Shown one piece after another: positions 38,250 through 46,305 of a DNA stretch of 64,000 nt (positions within the stretch are counted from its first letter, which is position 1; each line of letters opens with the position of its first letter). Origin of the DNA: Streptomyces hundungensis (lineage in GTDB: Bacteria > Actinomycetota > Actinomycetes > Streptomycetales > Streptomycetaceae); assembly GCF_003627815.1 (NCBI RefSeq), contig NZ_CP032698.1, positions 5,332,001 through 5,396,000 on the forward strand, read 5' to 3'. The position numbers and the translations under genes are program-made. Under the pieces are notes generated by a model. It worked only from the letters and a program-made list of their open reading frames with translations, was not told the origin of the DNA and searched no databases.

Positions 38250-38333
38250 TGCGGCGGAAGGGATTCGAACCCTCAAGCCGTTTCACGGGCCACAGATCCT
38301 AAGTCTGCTGTGTCGCCATTGCACCACCGCCGC
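38250..38333 (-). tRNA. tRNA-Leu (anticodon UAG)
   Basis: 84-nt class II tRNA on the minus strand. Acceptor stem GCGGCGG/CCGCCGC with discriminator A; T-arm GAGGG-TTCGAAT-CCCTT; long variable arm; anticodon arm GCAGA-CTTAGGA-TCTGT, giving anticodon TAG (reads CUA). No encoded CCA. It is not bldA, whose anticodon is TAA. Confidence 0.93.
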
Positions 38334-38391
38334 CAGACGCCAGCCATGGTACCGGGGGAGGCGCCGGTCGGTGGATGGGGCCGGTGTCGGA

Positions 38392-39042
38392 TCAGGCGCT
38401 GCGGCGTCCTCCTCGGCACCAGGTGCTGGTGATCGCGTGGCAGTTGGGACAGAGGAGCCGGAGATTCTCAGCCCGGTCGTCGCTCCAGTCACCGTTGATG
38501 TGGTCGACCTCCAGCGTCATGGGCCTGCCCAGCCACTCGGGTCCCGTGCCGCAGCCCGCGCACACCTCCGGCACACCTATGGCGCGCAGCGCCCGACGGA
38601 GGGCCGCCGCCTGGCTGCGCCGACCCCGGTCGTGTTTCACGAGGACGTCTTCGGCGGCCTTCACAAGGGCTGGGCCGGGCTTGCCGCGCTGGTGGGCCTG
38701 TCCCAGGAAGTGCGAGGTGTCCACCTGCTCCTCGGTGATCCACTGCCGCAGCAGAGCTCGTTGCCGCGTGTTGTCCGGGCGACCCAGCCGTCGGAGGGTG
38801 GCGGCGATGGTGGTCGAGTCGCGCACTGCCTGCCGCAGTTCCCCTTCCGCGGGCCGAGGCAGCCTGCCGCTCGGTCTGAAATGCGAGATGTCGATGCCGA
38901 AGTGCTCGAAGCGCCGCCTCAGGTAGCGGGCGAGGTACCCATAGGGTTTGGTGCCGAAGAAGGCGATGACCTCGTCGATGTCTCCGCAAGATCGGGCTGC
39001 TTCGGCAAGCCGCTCGCGCGTGTATCCCGATGGCGCGCTCAA
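38392..39042 (-). CDS. HNH endonuclease (second of tandem pair)
   Basis: 216 residues from a TTG at 39040-39042 (AGGTG eight bases upstream) that overlaps the stop of the gene before it (TTGA). The N-terminal ~100 residues begin SAPSGYTRERLAEAARSC and contain FGIDISHF-type helical segments. The C-terminal HNH domain has CAGCGTG, LEVDHINGDWSDDRAENLRLLCPNCH with paired cysteines for zinc. It aligns along its length with the upstream gene. Probable DNA endonuclease; free-standing pair suggests a mobile or defence role. Confidence 0.85.
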   Translation of the reverse strand: MSAPSGYTRERLAEAARSCGDIDEVIAFFGTKPYGYLARYLRRRFEHFGIDISHFRPSGRLPRPAEGELRQAVRDSTTIAATLRRLGRPDNTRQRALLRQWITEEQVDTSHFLGQAHQRGKPGPALVKAAEDVLVKHDRGRRSQAAALRRALRAIGVPEVCAGCGTGPEWLGRPMTLEVDHINGDWSDDRAENLRLLCPNCHAITSTWCRGGRRSA

Positions 39043-39698
39043 GGTGCGTTCACCTGCCTGCCCTTGCCGCGACCACGGTAAGTGTCCGTAGTGGAGTGGC
39101 AGTTGGGGCAGAGCAGCCGGAGATTTTCCGCGCGGTTGTCGCGCCAGTTGCCGTCGATGTGGTCCACCTCGAGCGGTAGCGCGTGCCCCTGCCAGACGGC
39201 CCCGATGCCGCACAACGCACAGCACTCCGTGATGCCGAGCTCCAGGAGTGCCCGCTTGAGGCGGGTGCTGGGCGTCCGTCGAGCGTGCGCGGAGAGGTCC
39301 ACCCGCAGGATGTCTTCGGGGGTCCGGCGACGACGGTTGTTCCGCATCTTCTCGGTGCGCGCCGGGGGCCCGAAATGAGCTGTGTCTATGCCGTACGCCT
39401 TGATGCGCCTGCTGATGTTCGTGTGATGACCGCCGACCACTTCGAGCCCCAGTCGGCGCAGCACCTCACACACGCTCGCCGAAGCCGCGACCACCGGCTC
39501 AAGAACCTCCCGTGTCCAGCGGGCACCCTCGCGTTCGAAGTGCGCGGTGTCTATGCCCAGCTTCCGCATCCGTTCGCGTATGTACCTCCGTGACCCACTC
39601 CTCGGGTCCACGCCCAGCCTGGTCAGCGCCTCCGACAAGGTGCGGGAGGAGGCGGCCGCGTCGGCCAGCCTCTCCCGGGTGTACGCGCTCGTGCCCAC
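39039..39698 (-). CDS. HNH endonuclease (first of tandem pair)
   Basis: 219 residues from GTG 39696-39698 (GGAGG five bases upstream); an earlier GTG at 39719 is an alternative. N-terminal half: TSAYTRERLADAAASSRTL, KLGIDTAHFERE, then a second AYGIDTAHFGPP, so the region holds a duplicated ~60-residue helical unit like the repeats of homing-type endonucleases. C-terminal HNH: CALCGIG, LEVDHIDGNWRDNRAENLRL and LCPNCH. Paralogue of the next gene and coupled to it by a 4-bp overlap. Located on the 5' side of tRNA-Leu. Confidence 0.85.
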   Translation of the reverse strand: MGTSAYTRERLADAAASSRTLSEALTRLGVDPRSGSRRYIRERMRKLGIDTAHFEREGARWTREVLEPVVAASASVCEVLRRLGLEVVGGHHTNISRRIKAYGIDTAHFGPPARTEKMRNNRRRRTPEDILRVDLSAHARRTPSTRLKRALLELGITECCALCGIGAVWQGHALPLEVDHIDGNWRDNRAENLRLLCPNCHSTTDTYRGRGKGRQVNAP

Positions 39699-39777
39699 GT
39701 TCCCCTCCGTCCCGGCCACACGTTCGCAGCCCCGTACGGAGTAACGAACCGCATTCCGGACGGTCACCCCCGAAATG

Positions 39778-39819
39778 CGGAACGACCCGGGCCGCTTGCG
39801 GGCGGGCAGGGTCGTTCCG
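39778..39819 (-). terminator. terminator after bcp
   Basis: CGGAACGACCC (39778-39788) pairs perfectly with GGGTCGTTCCG (39809-39819), 11 bp with a 20-base loop, just beyond the bcp stop at 39840 on the minus strand. Confidence 0.8.
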
Positions 39820-39839
39820 AAAAGGGGACGGGGGCGGGG

Positions 39840-40307
39840 TCAGATGCCCAGGTCCTTGATGATCTTGGCTACATGGCCCGTCGCCTTGACGTTGTACAGG
39901 GCCCGCTCCACCTTCCCCGCCTCGTCCACGACCACCGTCGAGCGGATGACCCCCGTCACCGTCTTGCCGTACAGCTTCTTCTCGCCGTACGCCCCGTACG
40001 CCTCCAGGACCTCCTTGGAGGGGTCGCCCACCAGCGTGACCTTCAGGGACTCCTGCTCGCGGAACTTCGCGAGCTTCTCCGGCTTGTCGGGGGAGACGCC
40101 GACGACGTCGTACCCGGCGGCCGCCAGCAGCTCCAGGTTGTCCGTGAAGTCGCAGGCCTGCTTGGTGCAGCCGGGGGTGAGGGCGGCGGGGTAGAAGTAC
40201 ACGATGACCTTGCGGCCCCGGTACGCGTCGAGCGAGACCTCGTTGCCGTCGGCGTCGGGCAGGGTGAAGGCGGGGGCGGTGTCGCCGGGCTGAAGTCGCT
40301 CGCTCAT
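39840..40307 (-). CDS. bcp: thioredoxin-dependent thiol peroxidase (Bcp/PrxQ)
   Basis: 155 residues. Peroxidatic Cys47 and resolving Cys52 lie in ALTPGCTKQACDF, the classic PrxQ pair five residues apart. FTLPDADGNEVSL begins the thioredoxin fold and YGEKKLYGKTVTGVIRSTVVVDE follows. It reduces hydroperoxides with thioredoxin as donor. Monocistronic with its own terminator. Confidence 0.95.
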   Translation of the reverse strand: MSERLQPGDTAPAFTLPDADGNEVSLDAYRGRKVIVYFYPAALTPGCTKQACDFTDNLELLAAAGYDVVGVSPDKPEKLAKFREQESLKVTLVGDPSKEVLEAYGAYGEKKLYGKTVTGVIRSTVVVDEAGKVERALYNVKATGHVAKIIKDLGI

Positions 40308-40441
40308 GGGGTTTTCTCCAAGTGGCCGAGGGGGTGGCGTACACCGACAGAGCCTAATGGGGGCCTGTGACAGTGCATGAGCGGCGGAACTGACAGACTG
40401 TGGATGACGGATGACCCCATACGACCACCGGAGGCGGCGCA

Positions 40442-40762
40442 GTGTCGGATGCCAGGACCCCTGCGCAGATCGAGGCGGACATCAGGAGCCGGCGGGACCA
40501 GCTCGCGGTGACCCTCGACGAGATCGGGGTGCGGCTGCACCCGTCCACGATCGTCGGCGACGCGAAGGCCAGGTTCGCCTCGGCCGTGGACCACACGGCC
40601 GGGCGCGCGTACGTCGCGGTGAACCGCGCGGTGAGCGATGTGAAGGCGCAGTTCGTGTCCGAGGAGGGGGCGCCCCGGGTGGAGCGGATCCTGCCGGTCG
40701 CGCTCGTCGCGGTCGGCCTGGTGGGGCTGCTCGCGCTGTCGGCGAGGAAGCGTCGGGCCTGA
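40442..40762 (+). CDS. DUF3618 family membrane protein
   Basis: 106 residues from GTG 40442 (GGAGG seven bases upstream). N-terminal RTPAQIEADIRSRRDQLAVTLDEI is the DUF3618 signature; a single C-terminal membrane helix VALVAVGLVGLLAL precedes a basic end. Tail-anchored; function unknown. Divergent from bcp. Confidence 0.85.
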   Translation: MSDARTPAQIEADIRSRRDQLAVTLDEIGVRLHPSTIVGDAKARFASAVDHTAGRAYVAVNRAVSDVKAQFVSEEGAPRVERILPVALVAVGLVGLLALSARKRRA

Positions 40763-40806
40763 CCCTTCGGCGTACGGCGGTCGCGGGTGCGGGTAGGTTC
40801 GACCCC

Positions 40807-41139
40807 GTGAGCGAGAACACCCACGACAAGCTGCCCATCCGGATGCTGCACGACCGTGTGCTGGTCCGGTCAGACACGCCCGAGGGCGAGCGGCGCTCGG
40901 GCGGCGGCATCCTCATTCCGGCGACCGCCGCCGTCGGCAAACGCCTCGCCTGGGCGGAGGTGGTCGCGGTGGGCCAGAACGTGCGCACCGTGGAGCCGGG
41001 CGACCGGGTCCTGTACGACCCCGAGGACCGGGCGGAGGTCGAGGTGCGGGGCGTGGCGTACGTCCTGATGCGGGAGCGGGACCTGCACGCCGTGGCGTCC
41101 GAGCGGGTGTCGGTGGACGCGACCGGGCTGTATCTGTAG
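40807..41139 (+). CDS. GroES-like co-chaperonin family protein
   Basis: 110 residues from GTG 40807. KLPIRMLHDRVLVRSDTPEG starts a Cpn10 fold; GGILIPATAAVGKRL includes the mobile loop region; WAEVVAVGQNVRTVEPGDRVLYDPEDRAEVEV is the core; but the loop and C-terminus differ from true GroES and no groEL is adjacent. Probably a divergent actinobacterial paralogue; partner unknown. Confidence 0.8.
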   Translation: MSENTHDKLPIRMLHDRVLVRSDTPEGERRSGGGILIPATAAVGKRLAWAEVVAVGQNVRTVEPGDRVLYDPEDRAEVEVRGVAYVLMRERDLHAVASERVSVDATGLYL

Positions 41140-41223
41140 ATCTCTGGCCGACTGAGCGTACGCGAGGGCTGGTGACCGTTGTCACCGGCCCTTTCGCATG
41201 CCCTTTGTTACGGTGGAGGGACC

Positions 41224-41263
41224 CCGACGAGACGCGTCGTACCGGGTCAGGACAAGACGACGC
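41224..41263 (+). promoter_or_regulatory. guanidine-III riboswitch
   Basis: CCGACGAGACGCGTCGTACC then GGGTCAGGACAAGACGACGC closely follows the guanidine-III (mykkC-III) consensus. The signature is GTCAGGACAAGACG, with a pseudoknot formed between GACGCGTC-type and GACGACGC arms. It lies 33 bp upstream of the SMR exporter gene, as in other actinobacteria. Guanidinium binding is expected to switch the exporter on. Confidence 0.93.
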
Positions 41264-41296
41264 ACCCGTGTTCCGTTCCGCGTCTCGGAGGTCCTC

Positions 41297-41617
41297 ATGG
41301 CCTGGGTTCTGCTTGTCGTCGCCGGTCTGCTCGAAGTGGGCTGGTCGATCGGGATGAAGTACACCGACGGGTTTTCGCGCCCGCTGCCCAGTGTGCTCAC
41401 CGGGTTGGGGATCGTCGCTTCCATGGTGCTGCTCTCGCAGGCCGCGAAGACGCTGCCGATCGGTACCGCGTACGGCGTGTGGGTGGGGATCGGCGCGGCC
41501 GGCGCGGCGGTGCTGGGCATGGTGGTGCTCGGTGAGCCGGCCACCGCCGCCCGGATCTTCTTCGTGTGCCTGCTGCTCGTCGCCGTCGTGGGGTTGAAGG
41601 CGACGAGCGGGCATTGA
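41297..41617 (+). CDS. sugE: guanidinium exporter (SMR family, SugE/Gdx)
   Basis: 106 residues from ATG 41297 (GGAGG seven bases upstream). Four hydrophobic helices; Glu13 in VAGLLEVGWSIGMKYTDGF is the proton/guanidinium-binding residue of Gdx proteins. GTAYGVWVGIGAAGAAVLGMVVLGEP is typical. The guanidine-III riboswitch upstream makes guanidinium the likely physiological substrate rather than drugs. Confidence 0.95.
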   Translation: MAWVLLVVAGLLEVGWSIGMKYTDGFSRPLPSVLTGLGIVASMVLLSQAAKTLPIGTAYGVWVGIGAAGAAVLGMVVLGEPATAARIFFVCLLLVAVVGLKATSGH

Positions 41618-41718
41618 GGCGTTGGGTTCCGGCCCGTGTCAAGGGGCCGGGGCGGCGTTGTGCGGGGAGGGCGTGTTCGGCGCTGGTGGCTACGCCGTGA
41701 AGTGAGGGCGTGTGGGCG

Positions 41719-44424
41719 CTAGTGGCTTCGCCAGCCGCGGGGGCGGTCGGCGAGGCCGTTGGGGGTGCCGCCCGGTCCCTCGATCGTGCCGGCGTTGGCG
41801 CCTCCGTTGTCGGTGCCGCCCTGGGTCTGGCCTTGGGTCTGTCCCTGGTCCCGGCCCTGTGTCTGACCTTGGGTCTGGCCTTGGGTGGGGCCTTGGTTCT
41901 GGCCGCCGTTGACGGTGCCTCCGTTGTCGGCGCCGCCTTGGGTCTGGCCCTGGTCCTGACCTTGGGTCTGCCCTTGGTTGCGGCCGCCGGTCTGGCCCTG
42001 GTCCTGTCCTTGGGTGCGGCCCTGGTTCTGGCCCTGACTCTGGCCCTGGTTGCGGCCGCCGGTCTGGCCCTGGTCCTGTCCTTGGGTGCGGCCCTGGTCC
42101 TGGCCCTGGGTCTGTCCCTGGTCGCGGCCGGGTGTCGGGGACTGGAACGGGTTGGGGGTGGGCGGTTCGACGGGGGTGGTGGCGCCTTCCTGGAGCTCCA
42201 GGTCGAAGTCCTTGGCCTCGCTGCCCTGGAGGGCGCCCTTGGTGTACTGGGCCCAGATCTGCGCGGGCGGGCCGCCGCCGTTCATGCGGGGCAGGCCGAG
42301 CGCCCCGTACAGGGGTTGCTGCACGGCGGTGTCGGGGTCGGCGCCCATCACGGCGACCACGGTGGCCAGGTCCGGGGTGTAGCCCGCGAACCAGGCGGCC
42401 TTGTCCTGTTCGGCGGTTCCGGTCTTGCCGGCGGCGGGCCGCCCGGAGGCCTGTGCGGCGGTGCCCGTGCCGCCGTCGACGACGCTTTGCAGCATGGACG
42501 TCGTGGTGTCGGCGGCCTCGCGGCTGACGGTCTGTTCGGCGTCCTGGGCGGGCAGTTCGGTCTTCTCGCCGTCCTTGCTGACGGATTCGACCATCGTGTA
42601 GGTGCCGTGCCGGCCGTGGCCCGCGAGGGTGGCGTACGCCTGTGTCATGTCCAGGACGCTCGCGGTGGACGGGCCCAGGGCGATCGAGGGGGACGCGGTC
42701 AGGTCGGGGGTGTCGGCGGGGATGCCGAGGTCGATCGCGGTCTGCTTGACCTTGCTGGGCCCGACGTCGACGGCCATCTGCGCGTACACGGCGTTGACGG
42801 ACTTGTCGGTGGCGGTGCGCACGGTGATCTGTCCGTAGGAGGCGTCGTCCTCGTTGGCGGGGCTGTACGAGCCGCCCTTCCACCCCTGCACGGTGCGCTT
42901 GTTGGTGCCGTCGTAGACCGTGTTGGGGGTGATGGGGCGGCCGTCCTGCGTCTTGGAGTCGTTGACGACGGCTGAGGTGAAGACGAACGGCTTGAAGGTG
43001 GAGCCCACTTGGAAGTCGCGCCGGGTGGCGTTGTTGACGTACTGCTTGGTGTAGTCGATGCCGCCGTACATCGCGAGGACCTTGCCGGTGGCCGGGTCGA
43101 TGGAGGCGCCGCCGACGCGTACGTTGCGGTCGGCCTTGCGGACGCTGCTCAGCTTGGAGTTGACCTTGTCGTCGACGGCCTTGACGAAGGCGTCCTGCTT
43201 GTCCTTCTGGATGGTGGTGGTGATGCGGTAGCCGCCGGTGGCCAGGGTGTTCTCGTCGATGATCTTGTTGCTGGTGAGGTAGTCCTTGACGGCTTCGACC
43301 AGGTAGCCGCGCTGGCCCGCGAGGCCGGCCCGGGCCTTGGCCTTCGCGGGTACGGGGAAGGTGGTGGCGGCCCGTTCGGGGGCGCCGAGCCACTTCTTCT
43401 TGACCATGCCGTCCAGGACGTAGTTCCAACGCGCCAGCGCACGCGGCTTGTTCTGGGGGTGGGCGATGACGTCGTACGCGCTGGGGGAGTTGAGCAGGGA
43501 GGCGAGGTAGGCGCCTTCGCCGGTGGTGAGCTTCTCGACGTTCTTGCCGTAGTACGCCTGCGAGGCGGCCTGGATGCCGTAGGCGTTGCGGCCGAAGTAA
43601 CTGGTGTTGAGGTACCCGGCGAGGATGTCGTCCTTGCTCTCCTCGCGATTGAGCTTGATCGCGATGAAGAACTCCTTCACCTTGCGGGTGATGGTCTGTT
43701 CCTGGCCGAGGTAGTAGTTCTTGACGTACTGCTGGGTGATGGTGGAGCCGCCCTGGGTGCCCTTGCCGGTGAGGGTGTTCCAGGCGGCGCGGACCATCGC
43801 CTTGGGGTCGACGGCGCGCTCGGAGTAGAAGTCGCGGTCCTCGGCGGCCAGTACGGCGTGCTGCACGGTGAGCGGGACCTGGGCGAGCTGGATGTTCTCG
43901 CGGTTGACCTCGCCGTCCGAGGCGAGCTGGGTGCCGTCGGCGTAGAGGAAGACGTTGGACTGGGCGGTCGCCCCGGCGTTGGCGGCGGGGATCGACACGA
44001 GCATGTAGCCGGCGATGAATCCGCCGATGAGCAGCAGCGCGCAGAAGAGGAAGAGGCCGAGCACGAGACGCCAGCGGGGTACGAAGCGGCGCCATCCGGT
44101 GCGCTTGGGCCGCTTCTGGCCGGCCGACGCGCCCTGCCCGGGCGGTGTCTCCGGGCCTGCGGGCCCGCCGGGGCCGGAGCCCGTGAACTCGCCGGAGCCT
44201 CCGACCTCGCCGGGCCCCTCGGGTCGACCGGGCCCCTCGGGTCGACCGGGCCCCTCGGATCGACCGGGCCCCTCGGATCGACCGGGGCCGTCGGATCGAC
44301 CGGGGCCGTCGAACCGGCCGGGGCCTTCGACGCCGCCGGAGCCGGTCGTGCGGTCCCGGGGCGTCCATGTCCGCGGCGGCTCGCGCCTGGGCTCGGGGGG
44401 CTCCGGCTGCTCGTCGTCGCTCAT
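41719..44424 (-). CDS. bifunctional penicillin-binding protein (class A)
   Basis: 901 residues from ATG 44422-44424. N-terminal ~100 residues are low-complexity with a (GPGRSE) repeat, then a membrane helix (~residues 119-143). Glycosyltransferase 51 domain with catalytic Glu195-Asp196 (AAEDRDFYSE) and GGSTITQQ; transpeptidase domain with SxxK serine Ser475 (GSTFKPF) and later SVNA and KTGTAEQ motifs. It polymerises and cross-links peptidoglycan. The C-terminal ~170 residues are a Gln/Gly/Thr-rich repeat tail outside the cell. Class A PBPs in Streptomyces often have such tails, but this one is long. Confidence 0.93.
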   Translation of the reverse strand: MSDDEQPEPPEPRREPPRTWTPRDRTTGSGGVEGPGRFDGPGRSDGPGRSEGPGRSEGPGRPEGPGRPEGPGEVGGSGEFTGSGPGGPAGPETPPGQGASAGQKRPKRTGWRRFVPRWRLVLGLFLFCALLLIGGFIAGYMLVSIPAANAGATAQSNVFLYADGTQLASDGEVNRENIQLAQVPLTVQHAVLAAEDRDFYSERAVDPKAMVRAAWNTLTGKGTQGGSTITQQYVKNYYLGQEQTITRKVKEFFIAIKLNREESKDDILAGYLNTSYFGRNAYGIQAASQAYYGKNVEKLTTGEGAYLASLLNSPSAYDVIAHPQNKPRALARWNYVLDGMVKKKWLGAPERAATTFPVPAKAKARAGLAGQRGYLVEAVKDYLTSNKIIDENTLATGGYRITTTIQKDKQDAFVKAVDDKVNSKLSSVRKADRNVRVGGASIDPATGKVLAMYGGIDYTKQYVNNATRRDFQVGSTFKPFVFTSAVVNDSKTQDGRPITPNTVYDGTNKRTVQGWKGGSYSPANEDDASYGQITVRTATDKSVNAVYAQMAVDVGPSKVKQTAIDLGIPADTPDLTASPSIALGPSTASVLDMTQAYATLAGHGRHGTYTMVESVSKDGEKTELPAQDAEQTVSREAADTTTSMLQSVVDGGTGTAAQASGRPAAGKTGTAEQDKAAWFAGYTPDLATVVAVMGADPDTAVQQPLYGALGLPRMNGGGPPAQIWAQYTKGALQGSEAKDFDLELQEGATTPVEPPTPNPFQSPTPGRDQGQTQGQDQGRTQGQDQGQTGGRNQGQSQGQNQGRTQGQDQGQTGGRNQGQTQGQDQGQTQGGADNGGTVNGGQNQGPTQGQTQGQTQGRDQGQTQGQTQGGTDNGGANAGTIEGPGGTPNGLADRPRGWRSH
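41800..42125. repeat. low-complexity repeats encoding a QGQTQG tail
   Basis: Short repeats of about 18-36 bp, such as CTGGCCCTGGTCCTG and CTTGGGTCTG, occupy the 3' end of the PBP gene. They encode alternations of GQDQGQTQG, GRNQGQ and GRTQGQ. Some units are nearly identical over 40 or more bases, suggesting recent expansion. Confidence 0.8.
44213..44337. repeat. 18-bp tandem repeat in the PBP N-terminus
   Basis: Seven units of an 18-bp repeat (CCGGGCCCCTCGGGTCGA type) encode a GPGR[SPF][ED] hexapeptide (residues 34-72). In frame, so unit changes keep the frame. Confidence 0.8.
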
Positions 44425-44585
44425 GTCTCTCCGGCCGTCGCGTCTCGGGTCGTGTGCGGAACGTATGGGGTGATCCACGCTGTAAGGACATATTGCATGG
44501 CGCGTCACGGAAATTCCGTCGCGAAGGGCCGTGCGGCTGGGCTAGGCTCCCGCGCTTCGGTGTCGACTGCGGGAGGGGACGTTTC

Positions 44586-45386
44586 GTGCGGCTGTACGGG
44601 GTCGTGGCGGCGGGTGGGTTCCGGCGCTATACGACGTACCGGGTCGCCACCGCGGCCGGAGTGTTCACCAACACGGTCTTCGGCGTGATCGTGGCCTACA
44701 CCTATATAGCCCTGTGGAACCAGCGCCCCAACCTCGGTGGCTACGACCAGTCCCAGGCCCTCACCTATGTGTGGGTCAGCCAGGCCATGCTGATGACGGT
44801 GAACCTGTTCGGCGGAGGCTTCGCGGACGAGCTGGTGGAACGCATCCGTACGGGTGACATCGCGATCGACCTCTACCGTCCGGCCGACCTCCAGCTGTGG
44901 TGGCTGTCGGCCGATCTGGGCCGGGCGCTCTTCCACTTCCTTGGGCGCGGTGTGGTGCCGCTCGCCTTCGGCGCGCTGTTCTTCGATCTCGCGCTGCCCA
45001 TCAACCCGGGGACGTGGCTCGCCTTCCTCCTCGCGGTCCTGTTCGGCGTGGTGGTGAGTTTCGCGCTGCGCTTCCTGGTGGCGCTCTCGGCGTTCTGGCT
45101 GCTCGACGGGGCCGGCGTCGCCGCGCTGGTCTCGATCGCGGGCCTGTTCTTCTCCGGGATGCTGCTGCCGCTCAACGCCTTCCCCGGGCTGCTCGGCGAG
45201 GTGGCCCGCGCGCTGCCGTGGTCCTCGCTGCTCCAGATCCCGGTGGATGTCCTGCTGGGCCGCCACCACGGCTGGGGACTGCTCGGCGCCTACGGTTTCC
45301 AGCTCGGCTGGGCGGCGGCGCTGCTCGGCGCGGGCCGGCTGCTCCAGTCCGCGGCGGTGCGCAGGGTGGTGGTTCAGGGTGGCTGA
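44586..45386 (+). CDS. ABC-2 type transporter permease, first subunit
   Basis: 266 residues from GTG 44586 (GGGAGGGGAC seven bases upstream). Six hydrophobic helices of the ABC-2 type; RYTTYRVATAAGVFTNTVFGVIV begins the first helix. The last helix ends near GWAAALLGAGRLL. It pairs with the next permease and the ATPase at 46306. The two permeases and the ATPase resemble the DUF990/EcsB-like or DrrBC-like heterodimeric exporters. Confidence 0.85.
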   Translation: MRLYGVVAAGGFRRYTTYRVATAAGVFTNTVFGVIVAYTYIALWNQRPNLGGYDQSQALTYVWVSQAMLMTVNLFGGGFADELVERIRTGDIAIDLYRPADLQLWWLSADLGRALFHFLGRGVVPLAFGALFFDLALPINPGTWLAFLLAVLFGVVVSFALRFLVALSAFWLLDGAGVAALVSIAGLFFSGMLLPLNAFPGLLGEVARALPWSSLLQIPVDVLLGRHHGWGLLGAYGFQLGWAAALLGAGRLLQSAAVRRVVVQGG

Positions 45387-46266
45387 GCCGGTGCGGGGTT
45401 CCGGGAGGGCCGACCCCGTACGGGGTTCAGGGTGGGCCGACCCCGGGAGGGAACGGCGGGCGCCGCTGGGCGTGTGGGCCACGTACACGATGATCGCCGG
45501 GATGTGGATCCGCTCCACACTCGCCTATCGGGCGTCGTTCGTGATGATGCTGATCGGGAACTTCCTGGTGACGGCCTTCGACTTCGTCGTGATCGTCCTG
45601 ATGTTCTCGCAGGTCCGCTCGCTCGGTGGGTACTCCTTCGCCGAAGTGGCCTTCCTGTACGGCACGTCGACGACCGCGTTCGGGCTCGCGAACGCGCTGC
45701 TCGGCTCGATCGACAAGCTGGGCGCGCGGGTGCGGGACGGCACGCTCGACGCCCTGCTCGTGCGCCCGGCGCCGGTGCTGGCCCAGGTCGCCGCCGACCG
45801 TTTCGGCCTCCAGCGCCTGGGCCGGCTCCTTCAGGGCCTCCTGGTCCTCGCCGGTTCGCTGGCGGCTTTGGACGTGCACTGGACGGTCGCGAAGGTGCTG
45901 CTCGTGCCGGTGACGCTGCTCAGCGGCACCGGGATCTTCTGCGCGGTGTTCGTGGTGGGCGCGGCCTTCCAGTTCTGGGCGCAGGACGCGGCCGAGGTCC
46001 AGAGCGCGTTCACCTACGGCGGCCAGACGCTGCTCCAGTATCCGCCGACGGTGTTCGCCAAGGACATGGTGCGCGGGGTCACCTACATCCTGCCGCTGGC
46101 GTTCGTGAACTGGCTGCCCGCGCTGTACATCCTGGGCCGTCCCTACCCGCTGGACCTGCCGACCTGGCTCGCCTTCGCGCCCCCGCTGGTCGCCGCGGTC
46201 TGTCTGGTGCTGTCGGGCCGGGCGTGGCGGGTGGGGCTTCGTTCGTACCGCAGCACAGGGAGCTGA
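45379..46266 (+). CDS. ABC-2 type transporter permease, second subunit
   Basis: 295 residues from GTG 45379, which overlaps the previous stop by 8 bp. The first ~30 residues are an imperfect duplication (PVRGSGRAD/PVRGSGWAD) and are likely recently inserted. Then six helices begin at WIRSTLAYRASFVMMLIGNF. The C-terminal FVNWLPALYILGRPYPLDLP is conserved in this permease family. Forms the exporter channel with the upstream protein. Confidence 0.85.
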   Translation: MAEPVRGSGRADPVRGSGWADPGRERRAPLGVWATYTMIAGMWIRSTLAYRASFVMMLIGNFLVTAFDFVVIVLMFSQVRSLGGYSFAEVAFLYGTSTTAFGLANALLGSIDKLGARVRDGTLDALLVRPAPVLAQVAADRFGLQRLGRLLQGLLVLAGSLAALDVHWTVAKVLLVPVTLLSGTGIFCAVFVVGAAFQFWAQDAAEVQSAFTYGGQTLLQYPPTVFAKDMVRGVTYILPLAFVNWLPALYILGRPYPLDLPTWLAFAPPLVAAVCLVLSGRAWRVGLRSYRSTGS

Positions 46267-46305
46267 CGATGGGTTCGAACTCGTATGACGGACAAGGGAG
46301 TTGAC

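Noticed and set aside
38250..38333. Is this tRNA bldA (reads UUA)?
   Set aside because: The anticodon is TAG (reads CUA); bldA has TAA.
38250..39698. HNH pair as an integrative element attached at the tRNA 3' end
   Set aside because: The pair lies on the tRNA's 5' side; no partial tRNA copy or integrase was seen.
41690..44491. Open frame of 933 codons parallel to the PBP gene
   Set aside because: An out-of-frame shadow of the PBP; Arg/Pro/Gly-rich with no recognisable motif.
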